From: a virus
Strand: one strand, 5' to 3'
IMG/VR virus record: IMGVR_UViG_3300045950_000267
Coordinates: 1-41,477 of that record
DNA: 41,477 nucleotides
The notes beneath the pieces are model-generated. The model had not been told where the DNA came from. It did not search any database and saw only the letters and a program-made list of their open reading frames with translations. Shown piece after piece: positions 34,729-41,477 of the stretch; within the stretch, counting starts at the first letter, position 1; each line of letters starts with the position of its first letter. Made by a program: the position numbers and the translations under genes.

Positions 34729-35094
34729 TCAGGTGCGGGACGCGGCTTTCATGGCGCGCTTGACGATGGGGCTTTCGGCGGGCCGGGCTGTGATCGGCGC
34801 GGCGACGACGACGTCGGCGGCGTCCGACCGGGCGGCCAGCTCGTCGAGCACCGAGCGGCGGAGCGCATCGGCTCGCACGCCCTTGGCCATGGCCTCGGCG
34901 GCATCGACCTTTAGCCCCAAGCGCGTGGCCTGGGCGGCGACGGCGGCGAGCTCGGCGTATTCGCCGCGCAGCCGCTGTTCGACCTGCGTCACGTCGGGGA
35001 CATTGACGGCAGGCTCCTGGACGGAAGCGGCGTCGGGCGCGGGGGACACGGGCCCTTCGGCCCCGGGATCGGTGGTCGGATCGGCGGTCTGCAT
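34729..35094 (-). CDS. Nested scaffold protein (lambda Nu3-like), internal start
   Basis: Inside the S49 protease gene an in-frame ATG at 35094 is preceded by a strong AAAGGAGG with a five-base gap. Initiation there would yield a 121-residue protein identical to the protease C-terminus: MQTADPTTDPGAEGPVSPAP, then a helical EQRLRGEYAELAAVAAQA region and a basic end (PIVKRAMKAASRT). This is the arrangement of lambda C and Nu3. No expression evidence exists here, but the ribosome binding site is better than that of the full gene. Confidence 0.75.
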   Translation of the reverse strand: MQTADPTTDPGAEGPVSPAPDAASVQEPAVNVPDVTQVEQRLRGEYAELAAVAAQATRLGLKVDAAEAMAKGVRADALRRSVLDELAARSDAADVVVAAPITARPAESPIVKRAMKAASRT

Positions 35095-35985
35095 GGAAGC
35101 CTCCTTTCGGCTTTCGGTGGGACGCGCGGTCTTGCCGCGCGGTACGGGTTTCGGGGCGAGGGTGACACTGAGGTCGGCGAGGGCCTGGCGGAGCGTTCCG
35201 ACTCGGTCGGCGAGCCCAGCCTTCACCGCCAGATCGCCACGATAGACGGCGGCCTCCGTGGTGCGGACGGCCTCGGGCGGCAGGTTGCGGTTGCGGGCGA
35301 CGAGCGCCACGAAGCGGTCGTAGAGCCGGTCCACGTCGGCCTGGACGTCCGCACGAGCGCGGGTCGAGAGCGGCTCGTGGGGATTGCCGTCGATCTTGCG
35401 TTCGCCCGCGTGAACGAAGGTCCAGGAGAGTCCCGCCATGCGATCGGCGCCGCTCTCGTCCACGTGCACCGCGACGACGCCAATGGACCCGGCCTCGCCG
35501 GTCTGGGTGACGTAGATGCGATCGGAGGCCGTGGCGATGGCGTAAGCGGCCGAGAGTGCCGTCTCGCCGGCGATTGCCCAAATCGGCTTGCCGCCTTCCT
35601 TGGCGAGCGCGGCGATGCGCTCGACCAGATCGAACAGCCCGCCGACCTCGCCTCCGGGGGAGTCGATGTCGAGCACGATGCCCCGCACGCGCGGATCGAG
35701 CGCGGCGGCCTCGACGGCATCGCCGATGTCGCTGTAAGACATGAGCCCACTGGCTGCCGCCAGATAGCCGGACCGCGACACCAGCGTGCCGGTGATCGGG
35801 ATAACGGCGATGCTGTCCGGCGTGATCGCGGTCTCACGCGAGGGGGCGGCGCCGAGGTCGAGGAGCTCCAGCGCTTGGCCGGCAAGCCGGGGCCCGAGCG
35901 CGCCCAGGATCGCATCGAGCTTGGGCCGCGCGATCATCAAGGGCGTCCCGAACAGGCGGGACGCGATGTGAGGAAGATCGGTCAT
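34729..35985 (-). CDS. S49 family capsid assembly protease (lambda C-like)
   Basis: A 418-residue SppA-type serine protease that matures the prohead. The Clp-like fold shows DIDSPGGEVGG at 107-117, the nucleophile Ser145 in ETALSAAYAIA and the general base Lys197 in AGERKIDGNPHEP; the 52-residue spacing matches the Ser/Lys dyad of SppA. The C-terminal 120 residues are acidic and Ala-rich and form the scaffold part. The ATG at 35985 has AGGAA six bases upstream; an open frame to 36336 is a shadow of the portal gene. Confidence 0.9.
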   Translation of the reverse strand: MTDLPHIASRLFGTPLMIARPKLDAILGALGPRLAGQALELLDLGAAPSRETAITPDSIAVIPITGTLVSRSGYLAAASGLMSYSDIGDAVEAAALDPRVRGIVLDIDSPGGEVGGLFDLVERIAALAKEGGKPIWAIAGETALSAAYAIATASDRIYVTQTGEAGSIGVVAVHVDESGADRMAGLSWTFVHAGERKIDGNPHEPLSTRARADVQADVDRLYDRFVALVARNRNLPPEAVRTTEAAVYRGDLAVKAGLADRVGTLRQALADLSVTLAPKPVPRGKTARPTESRKEASMQTADPTTDPGAEGPVSPAPDAASVQEPAVNVPDVTQVEQRLRGEYAELAAVAAQATRLGLKVDAAEAMAKGVRADALRRSVLDELAARSDAADVVVAAPITARPAESPIVKRAMKAASRT

Positions 35986-35998
35986 CGGATTCCTGGGA

Positions 35999-37477
35999 TC
36001 AGGGGACGGAAGGCGGCGCATCGCCGGAATCGCCGGCGATGTCCTGCGCAAGTTCGACGGGCCCGCCCGCCGACTGGCCGAAGACGAGCCCGAGCGACCG
36101 TTCCCGCGTCTTGTCGGCGGCGATCTCGGCGTCGACCTGCTCGGCGTCGAAGCCGCGCTCGGCGATGGCCTGGGTCCGGCTCTTGAGCCCCGCGTCGATC
36201 TGCTCGATCTCGGCGCGGGCATCCTTGAGTGGGTCCACCCACTCCCAGCGCGGCGGCAGCCACGAGCAGGCGAGATACTCGGCCCGACGCTGGTCGTAAT
36301 CGGGAACATCGAGCGCACCCGAGAGCACCGCGGCATCCATCCAGCGCCGCCAAACGGCGCGGCAGAGCTGGAAGACCAGCACCGAGTGCTGCCACGCCTC
36401 GACCCGGCGGCGGAACTCGAGCAGCGCCAGGCGCGAGTTCGAGTAGTTGGCCTTCAGCATGTCGTTCGAGAGGTAGGCGTAGGGCACGCCCAGCGCGGCA
36501 GAGACCTGAAGCAGCGTGCGGTACTGGAACGGCTCGTAGGAGCCGCCGACATCGGCGGGCGCCGCGGTCTGGATTTCCTCGCCGGGCTCCAGCATCACCA
36601 CCTGCCCGGGCTGCACGTCCATGGTCCGCTCGCCGTCCGGCTCCGTCTCCTCGGCCACGTCGAAGGGCTCACCCGGCGCCGGGGTGGTGACGAAGAGGGC
36701 GTACATGGCCGCCACCTTCTTGCGGTCGAGCTCAGCGTCGTCGTACTGGTCCAAGAGGAACAGCTTGACGATGGCGGGCGCGAAGCGGGAGACGCCGCGC
36801 AGCTGCCCGGCGTCCACCGGATCGATGACGTGGACGATCTCGGAGGCGGGGACCCGCACCGTCTCGCCAACCAGGCCGGGATCGGTGACATCGCCGGGAT
36901 GGCGGCGGAGGAAGTGGTAGGCGACGCGCCGGCCGATGCGATCGAACTCGATGCCCTGGCGGACGATGTTGCCATTGGGCAGCGTCTCGGTCCGCGACAG
37001 CGGCAGCATCTCGGAGGGGATCATCTGCAGCTGCAGAGGCACCGCTAGGCCGTCCGACGGCCGACGAGGCCGGAAGCGGAAGAACACCTCGCCCGCGATG
37101 AACACCTCCCGGACCGCCCGGCGCTGCAAGCCATAGAAATCGGTGAAGCCTTCCGCGTCGCTCTCGTCGGTCCAGGCCAGCCACAGCGCCTGCACGCGCG
37201 CTTTCGGTTCCGCATCGCCGATCAGCGACGACGGCTTGATGCCGGCGCCGACCACGTTGCCGGCCCAGCTCTCGATGGCGTTCGCCGCGTAGCCGTTGTT
37301 GCGGATCAGATGCCGGGCGCGGGCGGTGATGTCCGGACCGGCGGCGGCGATCAGCGTGTTGAGATGGGCGCGCGAGGGCTGGAAGGCCTTGAGCCGGCGA
37401 TTGCCCATCCCCGCCTCGAAGCCCCCAGGGAACCCGGCTATGAAGGCGCCGATGCGGCGGCGGATCGATGCGAGCAC
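35999..37477 (-). CDS. Phage portal protein, lambda family
   Basis: The 492-residue portal forms the dodecameric DNA gate at one capsid vertex. Family marks include RARHLIRNNGYAANAIESW, VVGAGIKPS, a VFIAGEVFFRFR segment, IVHVIDPVDAGQLRGVSRFA and YAYLSNDMLKANYSNSRLAL. The start is GTG at 37477, with AAGGGA upstream, four bases after the gpW-like stop. The C-terminal 60 residues are acidic and variable. Gene order matches lambda (A, W, B, C). Confidence 0.92.
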   Translation of the reverse strand: MLASIRRRIGAFIAGFPGGFEAGMGNRRLKAFQPSRAHLNTLIAAAGPDITARARHLIRNNGYAANAIESWAGNVVGAGIKPSSLIGDAEPKARVQALWLAWTDESDAEGFTDFYGLQRRAVREVFIAGEVFFRFRPRRPSDGLAVPLQLQMIPSEMLPLSRTETLPNGNIVRQGIEFDRIGRRVAYHFLRRHPGDVTDPGLVGETVRVPASEIVHVIDPVDAGQLRGVSRFAPAIVKLFLLDQYDDAELDRKKVAAMYALFVTTPAPGEPFDVAEETEPDGERTMDVQPGQVVMLEPGEEIQTAAPADVGGSYEPFQYRTLLQVSAALGVPYAYLSNDMLKANYSNSRLALLEFRRRVEAWQHSVLVFQLCRAVWRRWMDAAVLSGALDVPDYDQRRAEYLACSWLPPRWEWVDPLKDARAEIEQIDAGLKSRTQAIAERGFDAEQVDAEIAADKTRERSLGLVFGQSAGGPVELAQDIAGDSGDAPPSVP

Positions 37478-37479
37478 GA

Positions 37480-37689
37480 TCAGAGTCCCTTGTCGGCGTA
37501 GACGAGAATCCGGCGGCGCGGCCCCCTCTTCTCCAGCTGCGCGATACGCCGCTCCAGGTCGGCCAGCACCTTGTCGGCCTGGGCCAGATCGTATTGGACG
37601 CTGCGGTCGCCGACCGAGACGCGGCTGACCAGGGAATTGCGCCGCGCCAGCACCCGCTCGCGTTCGGCCTTGAGTTCGTCGAGGGTCAT
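37480..37689 (-). CDS. gpW-like head-tail joining protein
   Basis: A 69-residue helical protein of the lambda W type (MTLDELKAERERVLARRNSL, then DRSVQYDLAQADKVLADLER). gpW plugs the portal and prepares it for tail joining. It lies between the large terminase and portal genes, exactly as in lambda. Confidence 0.88.
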   Translation of the reverse strand: MTLDELKAERERVLARRNSLVSRVSVGDRSVQYDLAQADKVLADLERRIAQLEKRGPRRRILVYADKGL

Positions 37690-37695
37690 GGGCGG

Positions 37696-39651
37696 TTACG
37701 ACATGTAGGAGGAACGGAACACCTTGCGGCCCCTGCGGACCGGACGGCGAACGAGGCCGGCGCTCGGGGCCGCATCGGCAGAGGTTGCGCTCTCGTAATC
37801 GACGGCGGCGACTCCGACCTGGCCCTCCAGGTCGCGCCACTTCGCTTCCGCCCAGCGGTCGGCGCCGAGAATCCAGGCGGCGGCGCGGGCGTAAGTACGG
37901 CAGTCCAGCGCCTCGTTGCGCTCGCGGAGTTTCTGCCATTCCAGGCGGGCGAAACCGCGCCGGGTCGTCACCGTGACCAGCTGCTCGGCGACCAGCTGCT
38001 TCACCCACTCGGCATCGGTCCACGACGGCAGATGCACGGTTCCGGCCGGGAAGCGGGCGCCCTCCGCCCGCTCCTCGTCGGTCGGGCGATCGAGCCGCAA
38101 ATATCGATAGGTCTCCGACTTGAAGGTGGAGACGGCGACGGTCCAGAGCCGGGCCCCGCGCCGCACCTTCTTGCCGCCTTCGGTCGAATCGACGTAGGTC
38201 GGCCCGGAGACCGGCGCCGAGCGGTTGAAGCCTTCGACGCCCTTGACCGGCGCGACCTGCCCGAACCCGGCCTTGCGCGCCCATGCGTAGACGGCGGGAG
38301 TCTCATAGCCGGTATCGATGGCGAGCCGGGCGATACCCATCGCCGTCCCACCGGCGTGCATCCAGGTGCGGCCGAGCAGCTTGTCCAGCTCGGCCCAGGT
38401 CTCGGCCTTCTCGGGGCCGCCCTCGATGACGATGTGGTCGATCAGCCAGCTTTCCAGTCCGCGGCCCCAGGCCCAGACGTCGACCTCGATGCGGTCCTTC
38501 TGGACGTCGGCGCCGGCGGTGAGGAAGAGCGCGCCGGCCGGCACCGTGCCGTTGGGCCAGGATTCGCGGCGCTCGTAGATACGCTGCCAGTCCGGCGCCT
38601 CGCCGGTCTCGACCCAGGTCTCGCCGAGGACGCCGTTCTTGAAGCTGCGCCGCGCCTCGTCGGTCGCCGCCTGCTCGCTCATGCGCGCGATCTGCGCCCA
38701 GCTCATCCAGCCGATCGGCGAATAGAGCGCCGAGAGATGGAAGCCGATGGTGCCGGCGTCTTGCGCCTCGGCCGTTGCCCGCCACTCGCCCGCCTCCAGC
38801 ATGGCGGTCTTGTGGTGCTCCTCGATCCGGCCCTCGCAGTCTTCGCAGACGTAGTGCGCGGTCTCGGGCTTGCCCTTGTCCCAGCGCAGGCGCTCGAACC
38901 GGAGCCACTGCATGTGCCCGCAAGAAGGGCACGGCACGAAGAAGCGCCGCCGATCCGATTCCTCGTACTCGCGCTCGATGCGCGAGACCCCATGGATCGT
39001 CGGCGTTGAGCCGAGGAAGACCTTTGCGCGCCAGGAGAAGGTGCGGGTGCGGGCCTCGGCGAGCGCGACGGGATCGCCTTCTTCGTCGGCGGACGGCGGA
39101 TAGGCGTCCACCTCGTCGAGGAACAGGTAGCGCGCCGGCATCGAGCGCAGGCCGACGGCGCTGTTGGCGCCGGTGATGACCAGGATGCCGGCCGGGAATT
39201 CTTTGGAGAGCACCGTGTTGCCGGCATCGCGCGAACGCGCCGGCTTGACCCGCTCTCTTAGGTTCGGGCTCTCGGCGATCAGCGGATCGACGCGCTGGCG
39301 CGAGAACCGCTTGGCGAGCTCGACCGTCGGCTGGACGGCGAGCATCGGTCCCGGCGCGTGATGGATGACGTAGCCGATCCAGTTGTTGCCGGCCTCGGTG
39401 AACCCGACCTGCGCGGCCTTCATCACCACGACGCGCCTGGTCGGGTGCGCCGGCGAGAGCGCGTCCATGATCTCGCGCATGTAAGGAGTGCGCGAGGTGC
39501 GGTAGCGACCGGGCTCGGCGGAGCCGCGCGGGGAAAGCACCCGGTGGCGGTCGGCCCACTCGGAGACGGCGAGCGTGGGATCGGGCATGAGCCCGTCCCG
39601 CCAAGAGCGGACGAGGTCGTCCGCCCCGTCGAAGGCGAGGAGATCGTCCAT
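37696..39651 (-). CDS. Phage terminase large subunit, GpA family
   Basis: A 651-residue ATPase/nuclease that cuts and packages phage DNA. The N-terminal ATPase has the GpA-type Walker A variant KAAQVGFTE at 78-86 and a Walker B RYLFLDEVDAYP. A zinc finger follows (CPSCGHMQWL, then CEDCEGRIEE). The nuclease domain includes FLTAGADVQKDRIEVDVWAW. The ATG at 39651 is preceded by only a distant GGAG; an in-frame TTG two codons upstream is an alternative. Coupling to the small subunit gene is likely. Confidence 0.95.
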   Translation of the reverse strand: MDDLLAFDGADDLVRSWRDGLMPDPTLAVSEWADRHRVLSPRGSAEPGRYRTSRTPYMREIMDALSPAHPTRRVVVMKAAQVGFTEAGNNWIGYVIHHAPGPMLAVQPTVELAKRFSRQRVDPLIAESPNLRERVKPARSRDAGNTVLSKEFPAGILVITGANSAVGLRSMPARYLFLDEVDAYPPSADEEGDPVALAEARTRTFSWRAKVFLGSTPTIHGVSRIEREYEESDRRRFFVPCPSCGHMQWLRFERLRWDKGKPETAHYVCEDCEGRIEEHHKTAMLEAGEWRATAEAQDAGTIGFHLSALYSPIGWMSWAQIARMSEQAATDEARRSFKNGVLGETWVETGEAPDWQRIYERRESWPNGTVPAGALFLTAGADVQKDRIEVDVWAWGRGLESWLIDHIVIEGGPEKAETWAELDKLLGRTWMHAGGTAMGIARLAIDTGYETPAVYAWARKAGFGQVAPVKGVEGFNRSAPVSGPTYVDSTEGGKKVRRGARLWTVAVSTFKSETYRYLRLDRPTDEERAEGARFPAGTVHLPSWTDAEWVKQLVAEQLVTVTTRRGFARLEWQKLRERNEALDCRTYARAAAWILGADRWAEAKWRDLEGQVGVAAVDYESATSADAAPSAGLVRRPVRRGRKVFRSSYMS

Positions 39652-39662
39652 CGGCAATGCCG

Positions 39663-40226
39663 TTATCGGAACTCCGGCCGGACCTCGGCCAGATCGGCGA
39701 GATGGGCGCGGACGTGCGTTTCGAGCGCCGTTTGCAAAGTGTGCGGCTCGACCCCCAGGGCGGCCGCCATCAGGGCCGCGACGCGGACCGGCCAGTTGGC
39801 CCAGGCGTCGCGCTCCTCGCGGGCGAGACGGAAGACGAGCGCCGTCGCCCGGGCGCGGTCGACCAGCTCGCCCTTCATGCGCTGGAGGCGCAGGCGGGCG
39901 AGATGGGCCTTGGCGATCTCGTGCGCCGTGCGGGCCTCGACGAAGCTGATCCGGCCCGCTGGCAGACCCTGCTCCTTGAGCGTCTCGCGCACCGAACCCA
40001 GAGCGGCTTCGCTCACCGGCTTGACGCGCGGTCTGGAGGCGGACCGCGTGGCTTCGGGCTTGCGGGCCCGGCCGGGGTCGGTGGCGCGCTTCCAGGCGGC
40101 GTCCGCCTTCGCCGGATCGACGGTGCCGTCGGGCTCCACCGGAATGCGCCCCGTCTTGATCGCCTTCTGCACGGCGACATGGCTCACGCCGCGATGGCGG
40201 GCGTAGGCGCGGATCGATAGTCCCAA
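39663..40226 (-). CDS. Terminase small subunit (Nu1-like)
   Basis: A 187-residue DNA-recognition subunit. A winged-helix/HTH N-terminus is seen in SIRAYARHRGVSHVAVQKAI, followed by a linker and a helical C-terminal region with AHEIAKAHLARLRLQRMKG that would bind the large subunit. The likely start is TTG at 40226, with GGAG eight bases upstream. It lies just after a strong hairpin (40267..40296). Confidence 0.8.
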   Translation of the reverse strand: MGLSIRAYARHRGVSHVAVQKAIKTGRIPVEPDGTVDPAKADAAWKRATDPGRARKPEATRSASRPRVKPVSEAALGSVRETLKEQGLPAGRISFVEARTAHEIAKAHLARLRLQRMKGELVDRARATALVFRLAREERDAWANWPVRVAALMAAALGVEPHTLQTALETHVRAHLADLAEVRPEFR

Positions 40227-40266
40227 CTGGAGTCTCCGGAAGAACGGAAGCGCCGCGCCGAAACGA

Positions 40267-40296
40267 ATGCCGCCGGGACGCTGGTCCCGGCGGCAT
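40267..40296. terminator. Perfect 13-bp hairpin upstream of the terminase genes
   Basis: ATGCCGCCGGGAC and GTCCCGGCGGCAT form an uninterrupted 13-bp stem around a four-base loop. On the minus strand it is followed by TCGTTTCGG, not a clean T-tract. It may act as an attenuator or antitermination-controlled terminator separating the small early genes from the late operon. Confidence 0.5.
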
Positions 40297-40328
40297 CTGT
40301 TCGGCCAGTCGGCGGCGGAAACCGCGTG

Positions 40329-40565
40329 TCAGGTCCGTGCCGGCGCGAGGACGCGGAACCCCTGCTTTCGCGCCGTCGCGCCGAACAACGCGCCCGGGCC
40401 ATTTCCCTCCTCGTCGCGGGACGGGAAGAGAATTGCGCCGTTGTCGAGGACGAGGACGGGCGCGGTTTCGTCGGGCGGCCAGCCCTCGGCCTCGAGCTCG
40501 CGCGCGCTCATCGCACGCACCTCGACAATGCGGCGGCCGGCGAGGGCGACTTGGGTATCGGTCAT
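40329..40565 (-). CDS. Small hypothetical phage protein (78 aa)
   Basis: I do not recognise this 78-residue protein. It has a compact beta-rich look (ARELEAEGWPPDETAPVLVL, NGAILFPSRDEEGNGPGALF). GGGGGC precedes the ATG at 40565; the frame upstream to 40622 is a shadow. Similar short proteins of unknown role lie upstream of terminase genes in related prophages. Confidence 0.7.
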   Translation of the reverse strand: MTDTQVALAGRRIVEVRAMSARELEAEGWPPDETAPVLVLDNGAILFPSRDEEGNGPGALFGATARKQGFRVLAPART

Positions 40566-40575
40566 GGCTGCCCCC

Positions 40576-40902
40576 TCAATGCCGCTTGCCGTCCGATTCC
40601 AGGAACTCCCCCGTGGTGCCATCCGGCACCCGATTCAGGAGTTCCAGGATCTGGACCCAGGGGATGTTGAGAAGCGGCTCGGCGAAAGCATCCGGCTGGT
40701 CCGGCCGCCAGCCCTCGCGGGTCGAACCGAAGAAACCGTCCTGGTTGACGCCGATCAGGGTGCCGACACGGACTCGCTCGCGTTTCTGGAACTCGACGAC
40801 GGCGCGGGCGAGGTCGCTGGTGGTGAGACCGCGAGCCGCAAGGGCCGCCTGTCCCGCTGGGCTTTCGACGAGGTGGACGGTGTATTCGGGCTTGTTCGCC
40901 AT
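40576..40902 (-). CDS. Hypothetical phage protein (108 aa)
   Basis: No family is recognised. The 108 residues are soluble, with a helical middle (TTSDLARAVVEFQKRERVRV) and an acidic end. It lies between the DUF3489 gene (three bases away) and the 78-residue gene, so the three probably form a small early or middle transcript. Translation is supported by the purine-rich GGGGGACT before the ATG. Confidence 0.65.
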   Translation of the reverse strand: MANKPEYTVHLVESPAGQAALAARGLTTSDLARAVVEFQKRERVRVGTLIGVNQDGFFGSTREGWRPDQPDAFAEPLLNIPWVQILELLNRVPDGTTGEFLESDGKRH

Positions 40903-40905
40903 GGT

Positions 40906-41403
40906 TCAGTCCCCCGCCCGGATCGCGTAAACCCGACCCCGCCCCTCTACCTTCTCCGAGACAACGTCGAGGCCGAGCTTCTTCTTGAGCGCGCCGGCGA
41001 TGGCGCCGCGCACCGTGTGCGGCTGCCAGCCGAAGGCCTTGACGATCTCCTCGATGCTGGCGCCCTCCTTGCGCTTCAGCATCTCGATCAGGCGCGCCTG
41101 CTTGCTGTCGGCGCGGGTCGCGCGCGGCGCCTTGGCGTCGCCCTTCTTGGGCGCGGCCTTGGCACGGCCGGCTCGCTTGCCCTTGGATGCGGCCACGGGC
41201 TCGACGCCGACGGCGCGCATGCCATCGTCCGTGATGACCAGACTGCCGCTTCGATTGCGGGCGAGACCGGCGTCGACGAGGGCCGAGATGATCTTCGTCC
41301 GGGCGCCGCCCCGGAGATTCGAGGGCCAGCGGATGGCGCGGTCCTCGCATCCGGCGGCGGTCTTCAGAAGCGACTGCTGGGTGGCGGTGAGCTTGTTCGT
41401 CAT
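40906..41403 (-). CDS. DUF3489 domain protein with winged-helix-like C-terminus
   Basis: A 165-residue protein whose last 65 residues match the DUF3489 type: KQARLIEMLKRKEGASIEEI, FGWQPHTVRGAIAGALKKKL and VEGRGRVYAI. The fold is helix-turn-helix-like and common in alphaproteobacterial phages and mobile elements. The N-terminal part (LTATQQSLLKTAAG, ALVDAGLARNRSGSLVITDD) resembles a second small winged helix, joined by a basic Lys/Ala-rich linker. DNA binding is likely but the target is unknown. GGAG precedes the ATG. Confidence 0.8.
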   Translation of the reverse strand: MTNKLTATQQSLLKTAAGCEDRAIRWPSNLRGGARTKIISALVDAGLARNRSGSLVITDDGMRAVGVEPVAASKGKRAGRAKAAPKKGDAKAPRATRADSKQARLIEMLKRKEGASIEEIVKAFGWQPHTVRGAIAGALKKKLGLDVVSEKVEGRGRVYAIRAGD

Positions 41404-41477
41404 GGAAGTCTCCTTCGGGTCAAGGAGCGCGGACGATCCCGCGCCCCTACCACCCGAAGCCCCGCCGGGCGGACCCG

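Larger units (their letters stand above)
16935..41477 (-). mobile_element. Lambda-type prophage, late region (partial, continues past the right edge)
   Basis: From 41403 down to 16935 the genes run in one direction through packaging, head, tail, tail-tip and lysis functions in the order normal for lambda-like siphophages, with many four-base ATGA overlaps. GpA-type large terminase, lambda-type portal, an S49 protease with nested scaffold, capsid protein E, gpD and a J-like tip support the lambda-like head. Integrase, repressor and replication genes are absent from the window, and only one edge is seen, so no attachment repeat could be identified. The lysis end abuts the stress island at 16901..16934. 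All structural genes look intact. Confidence 0.93.

Overview
The window reads as a high-GC alphaproteobacterial chromosome segment. The best lineage clues are an NDUFS4-like respiratory-complex accessory protein (13034..13609), a family typical of Alphaproteobacteria, and a heat-shock promoter that fits the alphaproteobacterial RpoH consensus CTTG-N18-CCTATCT (6479..6507). The species cannot be named from sequence alone.

Region 1 (1..1895) holds a GlxA-type AraC regulator divergent from an OsmC-family peroxidase-like gene. The next 459 bases (1896..2354) lie between convergent genes and show no convincing gene.

Region 2 (2355..16900) is a protein-quality-control island resembling the transmissible locus of stress tolerance / locus of heat resistance. 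A divergent control region at about 6382..6584 splits it. Leftward run three Hsp20 chaperones, a PsiE-like membrane protein, a DegP-type protease and an HtpX-like metalloprotease. Rightward run a MarR regulator, FtsH, the stand-alone disaggregase ClpK/ClpG, a fusion of a ribosome-hibernation domain with a sigma-region-4-like domain, an NDUFS4-like protein, a rhomboid protease, an SDH-type Clp-fold protease, a zinc-finger thioredoxin and a KefB-type antiporter lacking its cytosolic RCK domain. A 30-bp dyad that could bind MarR overlaps the RpoH-type promoter, so heat and a second signal may be integrated there.

Region 3 (16935..41477, continuing past the right edge) is the late half of a lambda-type tailed prophage, transcribed leftward except for one gene. 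Reading from right to left: a DUF3489 protein and two small genes, terminase small and large subunits, gpW-like joiner, portal, S49 protease with a nested scaffold start, decoration protein, major capsid protein, head-tail joiner, DUF6441 protein, tail terminator-like protein, tail tube, G/GT tail chaperones with a GGGAAAC frameshift site, tape measure, tail-tip genes, NlpC/P60 peptidase, J-like tip protein, a terminator, and a lysis cassette (M15 endolysin and overlapping spanins). Integrase, repressor and replication genes are not in the window. A rightward HEPN-like gene (32518..33111) sits between the head-tail joiner and the capsid gene as a probable moron.

The most unusual system is a four-gene cassette inserted among the tail-tip genes (21799..26181). 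It comprises a fibre-like protein ending in 11 cysteines within 26 residues, mostly Asn-Cys pairs; an Ig-like protein of unknown role; and two tandem radical SAM/SPASM enzymes of the kind that modify ribosomal peptides. My inference is that the phage post-translationally modifies its own tail fibre. I know of no characterised phage system of this design, but I could not search for one.
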